From contig NZ_KB911583.1 of the NCBI RefSeq assembly GCF_000383615.1, positions 603,369 through 667,368 of the forward strand: a stretch of 64,000 bases of DNA, given 5' to 3'. Positions 9,685-17,986 of the stretch are shown here, piece by piece. Source of the DNA: Streptomyces canus 299MFChir4.1. GTDB taxonomy: Bacteria > Actinomycetota > Actinomycetes > Streptomycetales > Streptomycetaceae. The position numbers and the translations under genes are program-made. Position 1 is the first letter of the stretch. Each line of letters starts with the position of its first letter. The notes beneath the pieces are model-generated. The model saw nothing but the letters and a program-made list of their open reading frames with translations, was not told the DNA's origin and made no database searches.

Positions 9685-10407
9685 CTAGGACGCGTCGTGG
9701 AACACGATCCCGAGCGCGTGCCGCCGGCCGGAGCGCACGACGCTCACCCCGTGCCGCAGCGCGCCGGCCGACCAGCCGCGCTGCGTACGCACCGGCCGTT
9801 CACGGGTCGTGAAGACCACGCCACGGCCTCGGGGGAGCACGGTCGCCGTGCCGCGGGACTGGGCGCGGGGCCGCTGCTCGACCATCAGGAACTCGCCGCC
9901 GGTGTAGTCGGTGCCGTACTCGTCCAGCCCCACCACCACCTGGAGCGGGAAGACGAGGTCGCCGAAGACGTCCCGGTGCAGCGCGTTCCAGTCGCCCTCG
10001 CCGTAGCGCAGCAGGATCTGCGCCGAGCGGTCCTGCCCGGCCGCATGACAGCGCTCCAGCCACTCCTCCAGGGAGTCCGGCCAGGGGGCAGGGCGTCCGA
10101 GACGGGCCGCCCAGTCGCGGGCGACGGGCAGCAGACGGGGGTAGAGCGCGGCGCGCAGGGCGGCGACCGGGGCGGGCAGCTCGTGGGTGAAGTAGCGGTA
10201 CTCGCCCGATCCGAAGCGGTGGCGTGCCATGTCCACCGTGGTCCGGAACAGCTCCGGTTTCTCGTACAGCGCCGTCAGGTCCCGGCACTCGGCGGGCGTC
10301 AGCAGCGGTGCCGTGGGCGCGCAGCCGTGGACGTCCAACTCGGCGCCGAGGGCGGCCCAGTCGGTCTCGGCGACCCGGGCGGTGGCCAGGTCGGGGGTGA
10401 CGGTCAT
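9685..10407 (-). CDS. 2OG-Fe(II) oxygenase
   Basis: A 240-residue protein of the 2-oxoglutarate/Fe(II) dioxygenase fold, most like the family annotated as an oxygenase acting on nucleic acids (PF09859 type). The metal facial triad is visible as H144-R-D146 with a distal H219, and R228 can bind 2-oxoglutarate. The start is the ATG at 10407, preceded by GGAGGAAAC. It is transcribed alone, divergent from the toxin-antitoxin pair. Substrate specificity cannot be read from the sequence; DNA or nucleobase demethylation is only a family-level suggestion. Confidence 0.75.
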   Translation of the reverse strand: MTVTPDLATARVAETDWAALGAELDVHGCAPTAPLLTPAECRDLTALYEKPELFRTTVDMARHRFGSGEYRYFTHELPAPVAALRAALYPRLLPVARDWAARLGRPAPWPDSLEEWLERCHAAGQDRSAQILLRYGEGDWNALHRDVFGDLVFPLQVVVGLDEYGTDYTGGEFLMVEQRPRAQSRGTATVLPRGRGVVFTTRERPVRTQRGWSAGALRHGVSVVRSGRRHALGIVFHDAS

Positions 10408-10508
10408 GTCGTTTCCTCCTCCCCTTCGAGTGTGGGCCCCCGCCCTGTGCCTGTCCGGCGGGAATCGGACACCGCGCTCGGACCCTCCGGTACCGCGCAA
10501 AGACCATC

Positions 10509-10540
10509 TTGACCTGCGGGTATTTACGGGTAAGTACCCG
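10509..10540 (+). promoter_or_regulatory. Promoter and operator of the toxin-antitoxin pair
   Basis: TTGACC (10509-10514) and TAAGTA (10531-10536) form a plausible -35/-10 pair with a 16-bp spacer. The -10 lies inside the inverted repeat CGGGTAAGTACCCG (10527-10540). A palindrome overlapping the -10 just ahead of a ribbon-helix-helix antitoxin gene is the expected arrangement for autorepression. Confidence 0.55.
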
Positions 10541-10557
10541 CGAGGTACCGTGAAGGC

Positions 10558-10803
10558 ATGCCAGCTCTCAACGTGGAGTTCAGCGATCGCGAGCTAGAGG
10601 ACCTGCGGCAGATCGCCAAGGAGCGCGGTACGTCGATGAAGGCCCTGGTACGGGAGGCCGCCGCGGCCGACATCGCCCGGCACCGGGCCCTGCAGGAAGG
10701 CGCGGAGGCGTTCCGGCGGTTCTTCTCCGCCCATGCCGACGAGTTCGCCGCCGCCTTCCCCGAGGACGAACCGGCCGCCAGGGGTGCGGGGCGGGTCGGC
10801 TGA
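10558..10803 (+). CDS. Ribbon-helix-helix antitoxin
   Basis: An 81-residue protein. The first half (ALNVEFSDRELEDLRQIAKE through MKALVREAAAADI) has the beta-strand, helix, helix pattern of a CopG/Arc-type DNA-binding domain. The acidic C-terminal half (about 48-81) would be the toxin-binding segment. It is followed after 3 bases by a Doc-like toxin gene, the standard antitoxin-first order. The protein probably represses its own promoter through the palindrome at 10527-10540. Confidence 0.8.
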   Translation: MPALNVEFSDRELEDLRQIAKERGTSMKALVREAAAADIARHRALQEGAEAFRRFFSAHADEFAAAFPEDEPAARGAGRVG

Positions 10804-10806
10804 CCG

Positions 10807-11184
10807 ATGGCTTCCGTGGTTCACATCGACGTGCCCTGGCTGCTCCAGCGGCACGAAGAGGTCCTGCCCGACCAGCCCACGATCAACGACTTCTCGGCCC
10901 TCGTCGCCGCCGTCGCCCGGCACCGCGTCGACCCGCCCCGCCTCGGCGTCGACTCCGACCCGGCCTGGCGCGCCGCCGCCCTGCTGCACACCCTGGCCCT
11001 GCTCAAGCCGTTACCGTCGGCCAACGCCCGCTTCGCCTGCGCCACCGCCGTGGCCTACATGTTCGTCAGTGGCGTCGGCATCGACCCGCCCTACGGCGCC
11101 CTCGTCGACCTCGCCCGCGACCTGATCTCCGGCAAGACCGACGTGTACGGCGCGGCCGACCGGCTGCGCTCCTGGCAGATCTGA
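10807..11184 (+). CDS. Doc/Fic-like toxin, TTA-containing
   Basis: A 125-residue protein with an arrangement like Streptomyces proteins annotated as the toxin component of Fic/Doc toxin-antitoxin modules: an N-terminal YxxDVPWLLxRH-type block followed by helices, with the central Fic-type motif degenerate. Doc toxins phosphorylate elongation factor Tu, but the canonical HPFxxGNKR motif is not obvious here, so the catalytic mechanism is uncertain. Codon 69 (11011-11013) is TTA, the rare leucine codon read by the bldA tRNA, which would restrict full translation to later development. It is translated just after its antitoxin (3-base gap). Confidence 0.65.
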   Translation: MASVVHIDVPWLLQRHEEVLPDQPTINDFSALVAAVARHRVDPPRLGVDSDPAWRAAALLHTLALLKPLPSANARFACATAVAYMFVSGVGIDPPYGALVDLARDLISGKTDVYGAADRLRSWQI

Positions 11185-11292
11185 GCCGCCCGTCCCCCCG
11201 TCGGGCCGTCCGGCCGTCCGCCCGTCCGCACGGGCAGCGAGCCGCGGCCGGAGCGGGGTGCCCCGGCCGGACGCCGACCACCTCGCCCCCGG

Positions 11293-11331
11293 GGCCGCCG
11301 ACCGAGGGCGGGAGGAACGGGGTCGGCGGCC
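11293..11331 (+). terminator. Hairpin after toxin-antitoxin pair
   Basis: An 11-bp perfect stem (GGCCGCCGACC and complement) with a 17-base loop lies about 110 bases after the toxin stop codon. It is in an otherwise gene-free stretch from 11185 to 11758, in which I see no other supported gene. Confidence 0.5.
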
Positions 11332-11758
11332 GGGGTTTCGCGCGGGAGAGCCGCCGTCCCGCGCGGGGCCTCCGAGAAGGGCCGCTTCCAGTGGACTACC
11401 GGTCACCGCGCGGGGGGAGCGTGCGTGGCGCTCCGGCGCGTGCGCGGGTTTCACACGGGGCGCATGAAATGTCGAAAGCCGGTGCGAAGGCACGCAGTTG
11501 CGACGCTGTCTGACTATCTTTCAATTGACGTGGATGTTGCCCAGGTGCCTTGTTGGCCGTGAGTGACTTGTGCAAAGGTGAACCACCTGTGTGGGGGGCA
11601 AGGGCCGGGTCGCATTCGTCCCGTGGGGAACCGGGGCGGAGGGGCGTCGGCGAATTCGTGCTTCCCACTCCCTCGCCCAAAAGGGATGCGTCTTCGGCAC
11701 TCCTTTTCGGCAGGAGAACTTCTGTGAGTCCCATGTCTGTGGGAAGGAAACCCGCTCA

Positions 11759-13375
11759 GTGCCAACCCCCCACCCACCGCTCCCTCCTTACCCTCCGCCC
11801 GGCGGCGCCTCCGGGGAATCCGACGAGGATCTCGCCGCCCGGCTCAGGGGCCGCCCCGACGGTGAGGCGGCCCAGGCCGTCGCGCTGCTCATGGCGCGCC
11901 ACTGGAAGCCGGCGCACGACTACGCGGTCATCTGCCTCGCCTCTCCCTCAGAGACCGCCTCCATGGTGGCCGCTGCCGCTTTTCACCAGGTCCTGGACCG
12001 GCTCGCGCTCGGCGAACCGGCCCTCGCGCTGCGCCCCAGAACCCTCGTGGCCGTGCGGGACACGGTCAAGGAGTGGGCGGCCGAGGACCGGACGACCGCT
12101 GTTCTGCCGGACCTGGTGAAACCGAACGGCGGCCGCGGTATGCGGGCCGCGAAGTCCATGACCCCCGAAAATCGCAAGCTCGTCGAACGGTCATTCCAGT
12201 CACTTCCCGGACTCGCCCGCTGCCTGCTGTGGCACACCGAGGTGGAGGCGGACTCGATTGCCGTGCCCGCCGCGCTCCTCGGCATGGATACCGACACGGC
12301 GTCGGCAGCGCTCGAACAGGCGCGTGAAAAATTCCGCGAAGGATGTGTACATGCCCATCGGGAACTCGCGCCCACGAAGGATTGCCGCTTCTACAACCGC
12401 CTCCTCGATGTTCCGATTCGCCGCGGTGGAGCCCTGCTGCCGGATGTCCAGCAGCATCTCGCGGAGTGCCGCTACTGCCGATCCGCCGCGGAACAACTGA
12501 GCCATTTCGAGGGCGGCTTGGGCATCCTGATCGCCGAGGCGGTGCTGGGCTGGGGTGCCCGCCGCTATCTCGAACTGCGCGCCGGGCGTACGCCCCAGAC
12601 GCCGGCCCGCGGCCGAGGCGCCGGCCGGCACGGCGCGGAACGCCGTCGTCTCCTCGACCGCATCCCGACTCCCGGCCGCCGCGCTCCCGGGGAGAGCGGC
12701 GGCCTGCGGTCCTCACGGACGCTGCTCACCGGAGTGGGCCTCACCTCCGCCGGTCTCCTCGCGGCCATGCTCGCCGCCGGCCTGTGGTCGCACGACGGCG
12801 GCGCCGACCCGGCCGCCTCCACCAGCGCCAGTGGAAGCGGCACGGTCCCGGGCGCCGGCACCGGAACCCCGGGCACCGCCCAGCTGCCCACCGCACCGGC
12901 GGTGACCCGGCTGCGCAACGCCGCCGCCGACCTCTGCCTCGACATCCGGGGCGCGGTGAAGGCGGGCGCGGGCACCGAACTCGCGGCCTGCTCGACCGAG
13001 CGGACCCAGCAGTGGTCGTACGAGGAGGACGGTCTGCTGCGCAGCGAGGCGGATCCCGAGCTGTGCCTCGACTCGCACGCGGACGCGGGCGTGGTCATCC
13101 TCGGCACGTGCGCCGACGCCAAGGCGAAGCGGGCCGGCGACGTGCGCTACGACCTCACGGTGCAGGGGGAGTTACTGCCCCGCTGGGACGAGCGACTCGC
13201 CCTCGCCTCCACCGGCGCGGACCCGGGCGCCGATGTCGTGGTCAAGGTCCGCGACCGCTCGGACCAGCAGCGGTGGCTGACCGACGCGGCCTCCGGCGCC
13301 AACCCCGGCTCGCTGTCGGTCACCGGGACCGAGGCCCCGCAGGCCCGGCCCGCGCAGCTCACGGACCCGGTCTAG
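11759..13375 (+). CDS. Sigma-like/zinc-finger membrane protein with ricin-type lectin domain
   Basis: A 538-residue fusion. The N-terminal 230 residues resemble a degenerate ECF sigma factor: a region-2-like stretch (DGEAAQAVALLMARHWKPA) and a region-4-like stretch (AVPAALLGMDTDTASAAL). A zinc-finger motif HLAECRYC typical of anti-sigma factors follows at about 240, then one transmembrane helix (about 322-342), a Ser/Thr/Gly-rich linker and an extracytoplasmic ricin-B lectin domain (about 380-538). I chose the GTG at 11759 because GGGAAGGAAA is well placed; the frame is open to 11591. Codon 472 (13172-13174) is TTA, so translation may depend on bldA. A surface carbohydrate sensor with a built-in regulatory domain is an inference; relatives are known in Streptomyces only as hypothetical RICIN proteins. 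Confidence 0.7.
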   Translation: MPTPHPPLPPYPPPGGASGESDEDLAARLRGRPDGEAAQAVALLMARHWKPAHDYAVICLASPSETASMVAAAAFHQVLDRLALGEPALALRPRTLVAVRDTVKEWAAEDRTTAVLPDLVKPNGGRGMRAAKSMTPENRKLVERSFQSLPGLARCLLWHTEVEADSIAVPAALLGMDTDTASAALEQAREKFREGCVHAHRELAPTKDCRFYNRLLDVPIRRGGALLPDVQQHLAECRYCRSAAEQLSHFEGGLGILIAEAVLGWGARRYLELRAGRTPQTPARGRGAGRHGAERRRLLDRIPTPGRRAPGESGGLRSSRTLLTGVGLTSAGLLAAMLAAGLWSHDGGADPAASTSASGSGTVPGAGTGTPGTAQLPTAPAVTRLRNAAADLCLDIRGAVKAGAGTELAACSTERTQQWSYEEDGLLRSEADPELCLDSHADAGVVILGTCADAKAKRAGDVRYDLTVQGELLPRWDERLALASTGADPGADVVVKVRDRSDQQRWLTDAASGANPGSLSVTGTEAPQARPAQLTDPV

Positions 13376-13406
13376 GGTCGGTTCCGTCCCAGGTCCGCCG
13401 AGGGCG

Positions 13407-13432
13407 GGGAGGCCTCTTGACGGAGGCCTCCC
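13407..13432 (+). terminator. Terminator after ricin-domain gene
   Basis: A perfect 10-bp stem (GGGAGGCCTC and its complement) with a 6-base loop, followed by TTCCTC, 31 bases past the stop codon. It separates this gene from the convergent oxidase gene. Confidence 0.75.
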
Positions 13433-13485
13433 TTCCTCGGAGGGCTCTCCTCGGGCGGGCCCTCTCCTCGGGCGGGGTCCTCCTC

Positions 13486-14655
13486 TCAGGCGTGGCCCTC
13501 CACGAGGTCGTCGGGTCCGACCGTGGCCGGGCTCGCGTGACCCGAGAGGGCGAGCGTGAGGTCCAACTCCGCGAGCAGAGAGCGGATCACGTGCTCGACG
13601 CCCGCCTGCCCGTCAAGTCCGAGGCCGTATACGTAGGGCCGTCCGAGGAGCACCGCGCGGGCGCCGAGCGCGAGGGCCTTGAAGACGTCGTCGCCGGTGC
13701 GGACACCGCTGTCGAAGAGCACGGTCAGCCGGTCGCCGACCGCCTCCACCACCCGCGGCAGCGCGTCGGCCGCCGCGACGGCCCCGGCGACCTGCCGACC
13801 GCCGTGGTTGGAGTCCACGACCCCGTCCATCCCGGCGTCGGCGGCGAGGCGGGCGTCGTCCGGGTGCAGGACGCCCTTGAGGACGATCGGCCCTTCCCAG
13901 TTCTCCCTGAGCAGCCCGAGGTCGGGCCAGGTCTTGCCGGGGTCCGCGAACATGCCGACGAAGTGCAGCACGGCCGCGTCGGGATCCTCGTGCACGGGCT
14001 TGGCCAGACCCGCCTGGAAGGCCGGGTCGGAGAAGTAGTTGGCGGTGCCCACGCCCCGTAGGAACGGCAGGTACGCCTGGTCGAGATCGCGGGGCCGCCA
14101 GGACAGCAACGGGGTGTCCAGGGTGACCACCAGGGCCGTGAACCCGGCCGTCTTCGCCCGGTTCAGGAAGCTCAGGGCCACCTGCGGGTCCTTCGGCCAG
14201 TACAGCTGGAACCAGCGTTCGGCGTCTCCCATCGCCTCGGCGACCTGTTCCATCGGTGTACTGGAGGCGGACGACAGGATGTACGGCACGCCCTGCGCCG
14301 CGGCCGCCCGGGCCGCCGCCGGCTCCGCGTCGGGATGCATGATCGACAGGACGCCGACCGGCGCGAGGGCCAGCGGGGCGGGCAGCGGGCGGCCCAGCAC
14401 CTCCACCGACAGGTCGCGTTCGTGGACGTCCCGCAGCATGCGTGGGACGATCCGGCGCCGCTCCAGCGCCGCCCGGTTCGCCCGCGCCGTACTGCCGTCC
14501 CCCGCACTGCCCGCCACATAGCCCACCGGCCCGGGGCCGAGCCGCTGCTCCGTGAGCTCCTCCAGCCGGGTCAGGTCGGTGGGCAGCCGGGGCACCGCGC
14601 CCGACATCCCGCTCAGATAGATCTCGTACTGGAAGTCCGCCCAGTGCTTGGCCAT
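13486..14655 (-). CDS. FMN-dependent alpha-hydroxy-acid oxidase (lactate 2-monooxygenase-like)
   Basis: A 389-residue TIM-barrel flavoenzyme that oxidises 2-hydroxy acids such as lactate to keto acids or decarboxylated products. The FMN-site lysine (K260 in GPIVLKGV) and the catalytic histidine and arginine in SNHGGRQ (H284, R287) are present, as are the N-terminal YVAGSAGDGST and C-terminal SGVRTGDDVFKALALGA motifs of the family. Length is normal. The reading WFQLYWPKD near 150 and the overall pattern favour the lactate monooxygenase branch over LldD, but I cannot fix the substrate. It is followed in the same direction by the gap to the hydrolase gene upstream (82 bases) and may be cotranscribed with it. 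Confidence 0.85.
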   Translation of the reverse strand: MAKHWADFQYEIYLSGMSGAVPRLPTDLTRLEELTEQRLGPGPVGYVAGSAGDGSTARANRAALERRRIVPRMLRDVHERDLSVEVLGRPLPAPLALAPVGVLSIMHPDAEPAAARAAAAQGVPYILSSASSTPMEQVAEAMGDAERWFQLYWPKDPQVALSFLNRAKTAGFTALVVTLDTPLLSWRPRDLDQAYLPFLRGVGTANYFSDPAFQAGLAKPVHEDPDAAVLHFVGMFADPGKTWPDLGLLRENWEGPIVLKGVLHPDDARLAADAGMDGVVDSNHGGRQVAGAVAAADALPRVVEAVGDRLTVLFDSGVRTGDDVFKALALGARAVLLGRPYVYGLGLDGQAGVEHVIRSLLAELDLTLALSGHASPATVGPDDLVEGHA

Positions 14656-14737
14656 CCGTCCGAACCGCCTCTCCTCGTCGGGTGCGCCGACGATATCCGG
14701 GAGCAGGCGCAGGTCAGGAGGCGGCGCTCGCCTCGGC

Positions 14738-15433
14738 TCAGGAGGCCGCGCCGACTTCGGCGAGGATCCGGGCCAGTTCGACCGGCTGGGAGAACATCGG
14801 CCAGTGGCCGGTGTCCATCTCGACCAGCTCCCACTGCTCGCTCTTCAGCAGCTCGGCCACGACGGGCATCGGTTCCTCGTCGTCGATCAGGCACTTGACG
14901 TAGGTCGCCGGAAGCTCGCCCAGCGGACGGGTGAGGACCGCTGGCTCGGTGAGCGTCGCGCCCGGGTGCGGGGACGAGCACTGGATGATCCGGGCGATCT
15001 GCTCGTCCGTCAGCCCCTGGTCGGCGTAGTGGTCCGCGCCCGCCGGCGGCCAATAGCCGTCGTGCTCCTCGATCTCCTCGCGTACGTGGTCGCTCGGCCA
15101 CCCCGACAGGAACGACTCCCCGTCCACGGGCACGCTGGAGTCCACGAACACCACCCGCGCGAGCCGGTCACCTATCCGCTCGGCCGCCTGGCCCACGGGT
15201 ACGCCCGCGTAGCTGTGCCCGACCAGGACCACCTCGCGCAGGTCCAGGCGCTCGACCTCGTCGACGATGTCCCGCACATGGGTCTGCCGGCCCACCGGGA
15301 CACCCCGCTTCTCGGCGAGGCCCGACAAGGTCAGCGGATGGGGCTGGTGCCCGGCCGCGCGCAGCTCGGCCCCGACCTCGTCCCACGCGGATGCCCCGAG
15401 CCTTGCTCCTGCCACCAGTACGAAGTGAGTCAT
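14738..15433 (-). CDS. Alpha/beta hydrolase (esterase)
   Basis: A 231-residue serine hydrolase of the small methyl-esterase/hydroxynitrile-lyase type. The nucleophile elbow is GHSYAG (S74), the catalytic histidine is in DTGHWPMFSQ (H210), and an oxyanion-hole region is formed by LVAGARLGASAW near the N terminus. No signal peptide is present, so it acts in the cytoplasm. It precedes the hydroxy-acid oxidase gene on the same strand. Substrate unknown. Confidence 0.85.
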   Translation of the reverse strand: MTHFVLVAGARLGASAWDEVGAELRAAGHQPHPLTLSGLAEKRGVPVGRQTHVRDIVDEVERLDLREVVLVGHSYAGVPVGQAAERIGDRLARVVFVDSSVPVDGESFLSGWPSDHVREEIEEHDGYWPPAGADHYADQGLTDEQIARIIQCSSPHPGATLTEPAVLTRPLGELPATYVKCLIDDEEPMPVVAELLKSEQWELVEMDTGHWPMFSQPVELARILAEVGAAS

Positions 15434-15613
15434 GTCCGCAACGTAGTCGACGGCACTGACGACTCCCCGGGCGCCTGTGGGGGTGCCTGGTTCGGTTGTC
15501 GGGCGGGTGCGGGTCCGATGTGGCTGCTCGCGCCGTGCCCCGCGCCGCCAGGGGGTCGCAGTGCACCAGGACGGACGGGCGCAGACCCGCGGCAGCGTGG
15601 GGAACCGTATGCC

Positions 15614-16177
15614 CTATCCGTCTTCCGGGTCACCGGCGGAGGAATCGGCCACCCCCTCGGAGTCCGGACCCCGCTCCCGCACCCGCTGGACGTGCTCCAG
15701 GGACTCCCGCAGCTCTGCGAGCCAGTCGTCGGTGTGCCGCTGGACCAGCCGGACGCACCAGGCGAGCGCGTCGCTGCGGCTGCGGGCGACCCCGCCGGCG
15801 ATCAGGGTGTCCAGGACCTGGCGCTCGGGCTGGCGCAGCCGGGTCATCACGGGCGCGGCCACATGCGTGAACAGGGCACGGTCGCCGTCGCACTCCACGC
15901 CCCAGGACACCTTGCGGCGGAACTTGTGCTCGGCCTCGCGGGCGACCTCGACGCGGTCCTCCCGGGTGCGCTCCCGGAACTCCTGGATCCGGCCCTGCAC
16001 GGCCGCCTCCCGCTCGGCGGCCGAGACGCCCTCGGCGAGCCGAGGGCCGGGGATGCGGCCGATCACGGTGATCTCCTCGCGGTCGACCACCACCTCGACC
16101 AGGGCCTCGAAGAGGTCGTCGGGCAAGCGGCCGGTGAACCAGCCGCGCAGCTTCTCTCGCTGTTCGTCGGTAATCAT
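15614..16177 (-). CDS. Conserved protein with C-terminal ribbon-helix-helix-like segment
   Basis: A 187-residue hydrophilic protein of the kind annotated in Streptomyces as hypothetical. The N-terminal half (MITDEQREKLRGWFTGRLPD and following) has no domain I recognise. The stretch RQVLDTLIAGGVARSRSDAL at about 123-142 has the spacing of a ribbon-helix-helix or CopG-like helix pair. The start is taken at the ATG 16177; an alternative upstream ATG at 16204 has no ribosome site. The GTAAT-N4-ATTAC repeat abuts the start codon, which suggests autorepression. A role as a DNA-binding regulator is an inference. Confidence 0.6.
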   Translation of the reverse strand: MITDEQREKLRGWFTGRLPDDLFEALVEVVVDREEITVIGRIPGPRLAEGVSAAEREAAVQGRIQEFRERTREDRVEVAREAEHKFRRKVSWGVECDGDRALFTHVAAPVMTRLRQPERQVLDTLIAGGVARSRSDALAWCVRLVQRHTDDWLAELRESLEHVQRVRERGPDSEGVADSSAGDPEDG

Positions 16178-16191
16178 GTAATGACGATTAC
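16178..16191 (-). promoter_or_regulatory. Inverted repeat touching a start codon
   Basis: GTAAT-N4-ATTAC occupies the 14 bases directly upstream of the ATG at 16177, and a GGAG ribosome-site candidate lies immediately before it. A repressor bound here would block initiation of transcription or translation of the adjacent gene. Confidence 0.4.
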
Positions 16192-16499
16192 TCCGCCGCT
16201 CCATGAACGCAAGGGGTCGTGAAGGTGTGCGCTGACGGCTGAAGCGGAATGTTTCAGGCCTATTGCCGAGGCGGGGTGTTCAGGCCATACGGCCGGATCG
16301 GGCGATCAAGAACCGCCCAGTCAAAGGGCTCAGCTGTTCGGATGATGTGACTTCACGCCACTGATTCAACACGCAAGGTTACTGAAAGCTGTGGGGTCGA
16401 TGTGAAGTCGGAGCCAGGAGTCGGCAGACTCACCGTCGCCGCTCCGCCACCGACCGAGTCGGAGGGCACACCCTCGAATCCAGCGGAAGGATGCACACA

Positions 16500-16928
16500 A
16501 TGCGGAACACCGCGCGCTGGGCAGCGACCCTCGGCCTCACGGCCACCGCCGTCTGCGGACCCCTGACCGGAGCCGCTCTCGCCGAACCGGCCGCCGCCTC
16601 GGGCCTCTACGCTCCGTCGGCCCTCGTGCTCACCCTCGGCCACGGCGAGAGCGCCGCCACCGTCACCCCGGAACGTGCCGTGACCCTGACCTGTGCCCCG
16701 ACCTCCTCGGGCACCCATCCGGCCGCGGCTCCGGCCTGCGCCGAACTGCGCGCGGCCGGAGGGGACTTCGACGCTCTCGGAGCCGGTTCCGACGCCCTGT
16801 GCACCAGGGAGTACCACCCCGTGGTGGTCACGGTCGACGGCGTCTGGCGGGGCCAGCGCGTCTCCTACGAACGGACCTTCGCCAACGAGTGCGTGAAGAG
16901 CTCCTACGGGAGTCTCTTCGCGTTCTGA
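16500..16928 (+). CDS. Subtilisin-inhibitor-like (SSI family) protease inhibitor
   Basis: A secreted 142-residue inhibitor. A signal peptide (1-28, cleavage after ALA) precedes the SSI domain with the four family cysteines C65, C80, C101 and C131. The reactive loop reads CTREYHP (101-107), which aligns with CPMVYDP of classic SSI. The P1 residue is therefore R103, predicting inhibition of trypsin-like rather than subtilisin-like enzymes; this is inference from the known P1 rule. The start is the ATG at 16500, nine bases after GGAAGG; the earlier ATG at 16491 lies too close to that site. SSI proteins usually control extracellular proteases during development, such as the protease at 30314. Confidence 0.92.
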   Translation: MRNTARWAATLGLTATAVCGPLTGAALAEPAAASGLYAPSALVLTLGHGESAATVTPERAVTLTCAPTSSGTHPAAAPACAELRAAGGDFDALGAGSDALCTREYHPVVVTVDGVWRGQRVSYERTFANECVKSSYGSLFAF

Positions 16929-17025
16929 GGGACCGGGGTCGCGTGGTGCCCGTGATCTGCCCGAGGGGCCCGCAGTTGGGGAGTGCCGCCCCTCTCACGG
17001 AACCCCCGTGATCCCGCACCGAGGG

Positions 17026-17054
17026 CCGGCGGACGGAGTGGGGCCGTCCGCCGG
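17026..17054. terminator. Bidirectional terminator between convergent genes
   Basis: An 11-bp perfect stem (CCGGCGGACGG and complement) with a 7-base loop. Flanking bases extend the pairing (ACCGAGG to CCTTCGGT with one bulge). It sits between the inhibitor gene on the plus strand and the CDGSH gene on the minus strand. Confidence 0.65.
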
Positions 17055-17109
17055 ACCTTCGGTCACTGCTTGCGGTGGGAAGCGGCGCCGCAGCCCGGTC
17101 GCGCGCGGT

Positions 17110-17319
17110 CTATGAACGGGTCCGTTCCCGGTGGCTGGTGTCGCACCACGGGTAGCGACGACTGCGCCGACAGGTGCACAGGGCCACCCGGAAGCGGTCG
17201 GAGGCGACCGTGGAGCCGTCCTCCAGCTCCACTTCCACAGGGCCCTCCACGAGCAGCGGGCCGCGGTGCTGGACCCGGATGCGGCACGGCTGGCCGGAGT
17301 CAGAGGGGGAGTTCGGCAC
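17110..17319 (-). CDS. CDGSH iron-sulfur domain protein
   Basis: A 69-residue protein whose C-terminal half contains CTCRRSRRYPWCDTSH (48-63), which matches the CxCxx(S/T)x3PxCDxSH pattern that binds a 2Fe-2S cluster with three cysteines and one histidine. The second glycine of the classic CDGSH is replaced by threonine, as in many bacterial forms. It is the third gene of an apparent operon and overlaps the methyltransferase gene by 20 bases. Function in Streptomyces is unknown; redox or Fe-S carrier is the family-level guess. Confidence 0.85.
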   Translation of the reverse strand: MPNSPSDSGQPCRIRVQHRGPLLVEGPVEVELEDGSTVASDRFRVALCTCRRSRRYPWCDTSHRERTRS

Positions 17320-17965
17320 GGACGACCACCAGCTCTTCCTTCTCGTCGGCGGCGGAGAGCAGACCGCGCTCCCGCAGCCAGTCCTTCCGCGTGCGCAGCA
17401 CCGGCCCGAACGCGATGCGGTGACGGCGGGTCACGGCGGCTTTGAGGCCGGCCTCGCGCAGATGCCCCACCGTCCGTCCGGAGTCGCTCAGTTCGGAGTG
17501 CACGATCAGCAGCACTCCGCCGGGACGCAGCAGGGCGGGAGCCTCCCGGCAGACGCGGTCCAGCACGAAACGCCCGTCGTGGCCCGCGTCCCAGGCCCGG
17601 GCCTTTCCGCGGGGCGGCCGGACGCCCGTCGGCGCCGGCACATACGGCGGATTGCTCAGAATGAGGTCGAACGACTGACCCCGCACGGGGTGGAAGAGGT
17701 TTCCGCGACGGACGCGGATGGACGCACCGGTCAGCCAGGCGTTCGCCCGGGCCGTGCACACCGCGCGCCACGACACGTCGACCGCGGTCACCCGGCTGCC
17801 CCGGTGTGCCGCCTGGAGAGCGAGCGCACCCGTCCCGGTGCCCACGTCCAGGACGTCCGCGCCGGGCGGCAGCGGTTCTTCGGACAGGGCTCCGGCCAGC
17901 AGCGCGGTGTCCTCCTGAGGGCCGTAGACGCCGGGGAGGACCAGTGGGGGGTTCAGTGATCTCAC
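17300..17965 (-). CDS. HemK2/Mtq2-like SAM-dependent methyltransferase
   Basis: A 221-residue class I methyltransferase. Motif I is VLDVGTGTGALAL, and the NPPYVP signature of N-methyltransferases acting on glutamine or adenine sits in LILSNPPYVPAP. This is the signature of PrmC/HemK-type enzymes, but the protein lacks the N-terminal helical domain of PrmC and so is closer to the compact HemK2/Mtq2 type. I chose the GTG at 17965 because GGAG precedes it; the upstream ATG at 17986 has no ribosome site. It lies between the iron-redox protein gene and the CDGSH gene. Confidence 0.8.
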   Translation of the reverse strand: MRSLNPPLVLPGVYGPQEDTALLAGALSEEPLPPGADVLDVGTGTGALALQAAHRGSRVTAVDVSWRAVCTARANAWLTGASIRVRRGNLFHPVRGQSFDLILSNPPYVPAPTGVRPPRGKARAWDAGHDGRFVLDRVCREAPALLRPGGVLLIVHSELSDSGRTVGHLREAGLKAAVTRRHRIAFGPVLRTRKDWLRERGLLSAADEKEELVVVRAELPL

Positions 17966-17986
17966 CTTGCTCCAGTACCCCGACAT

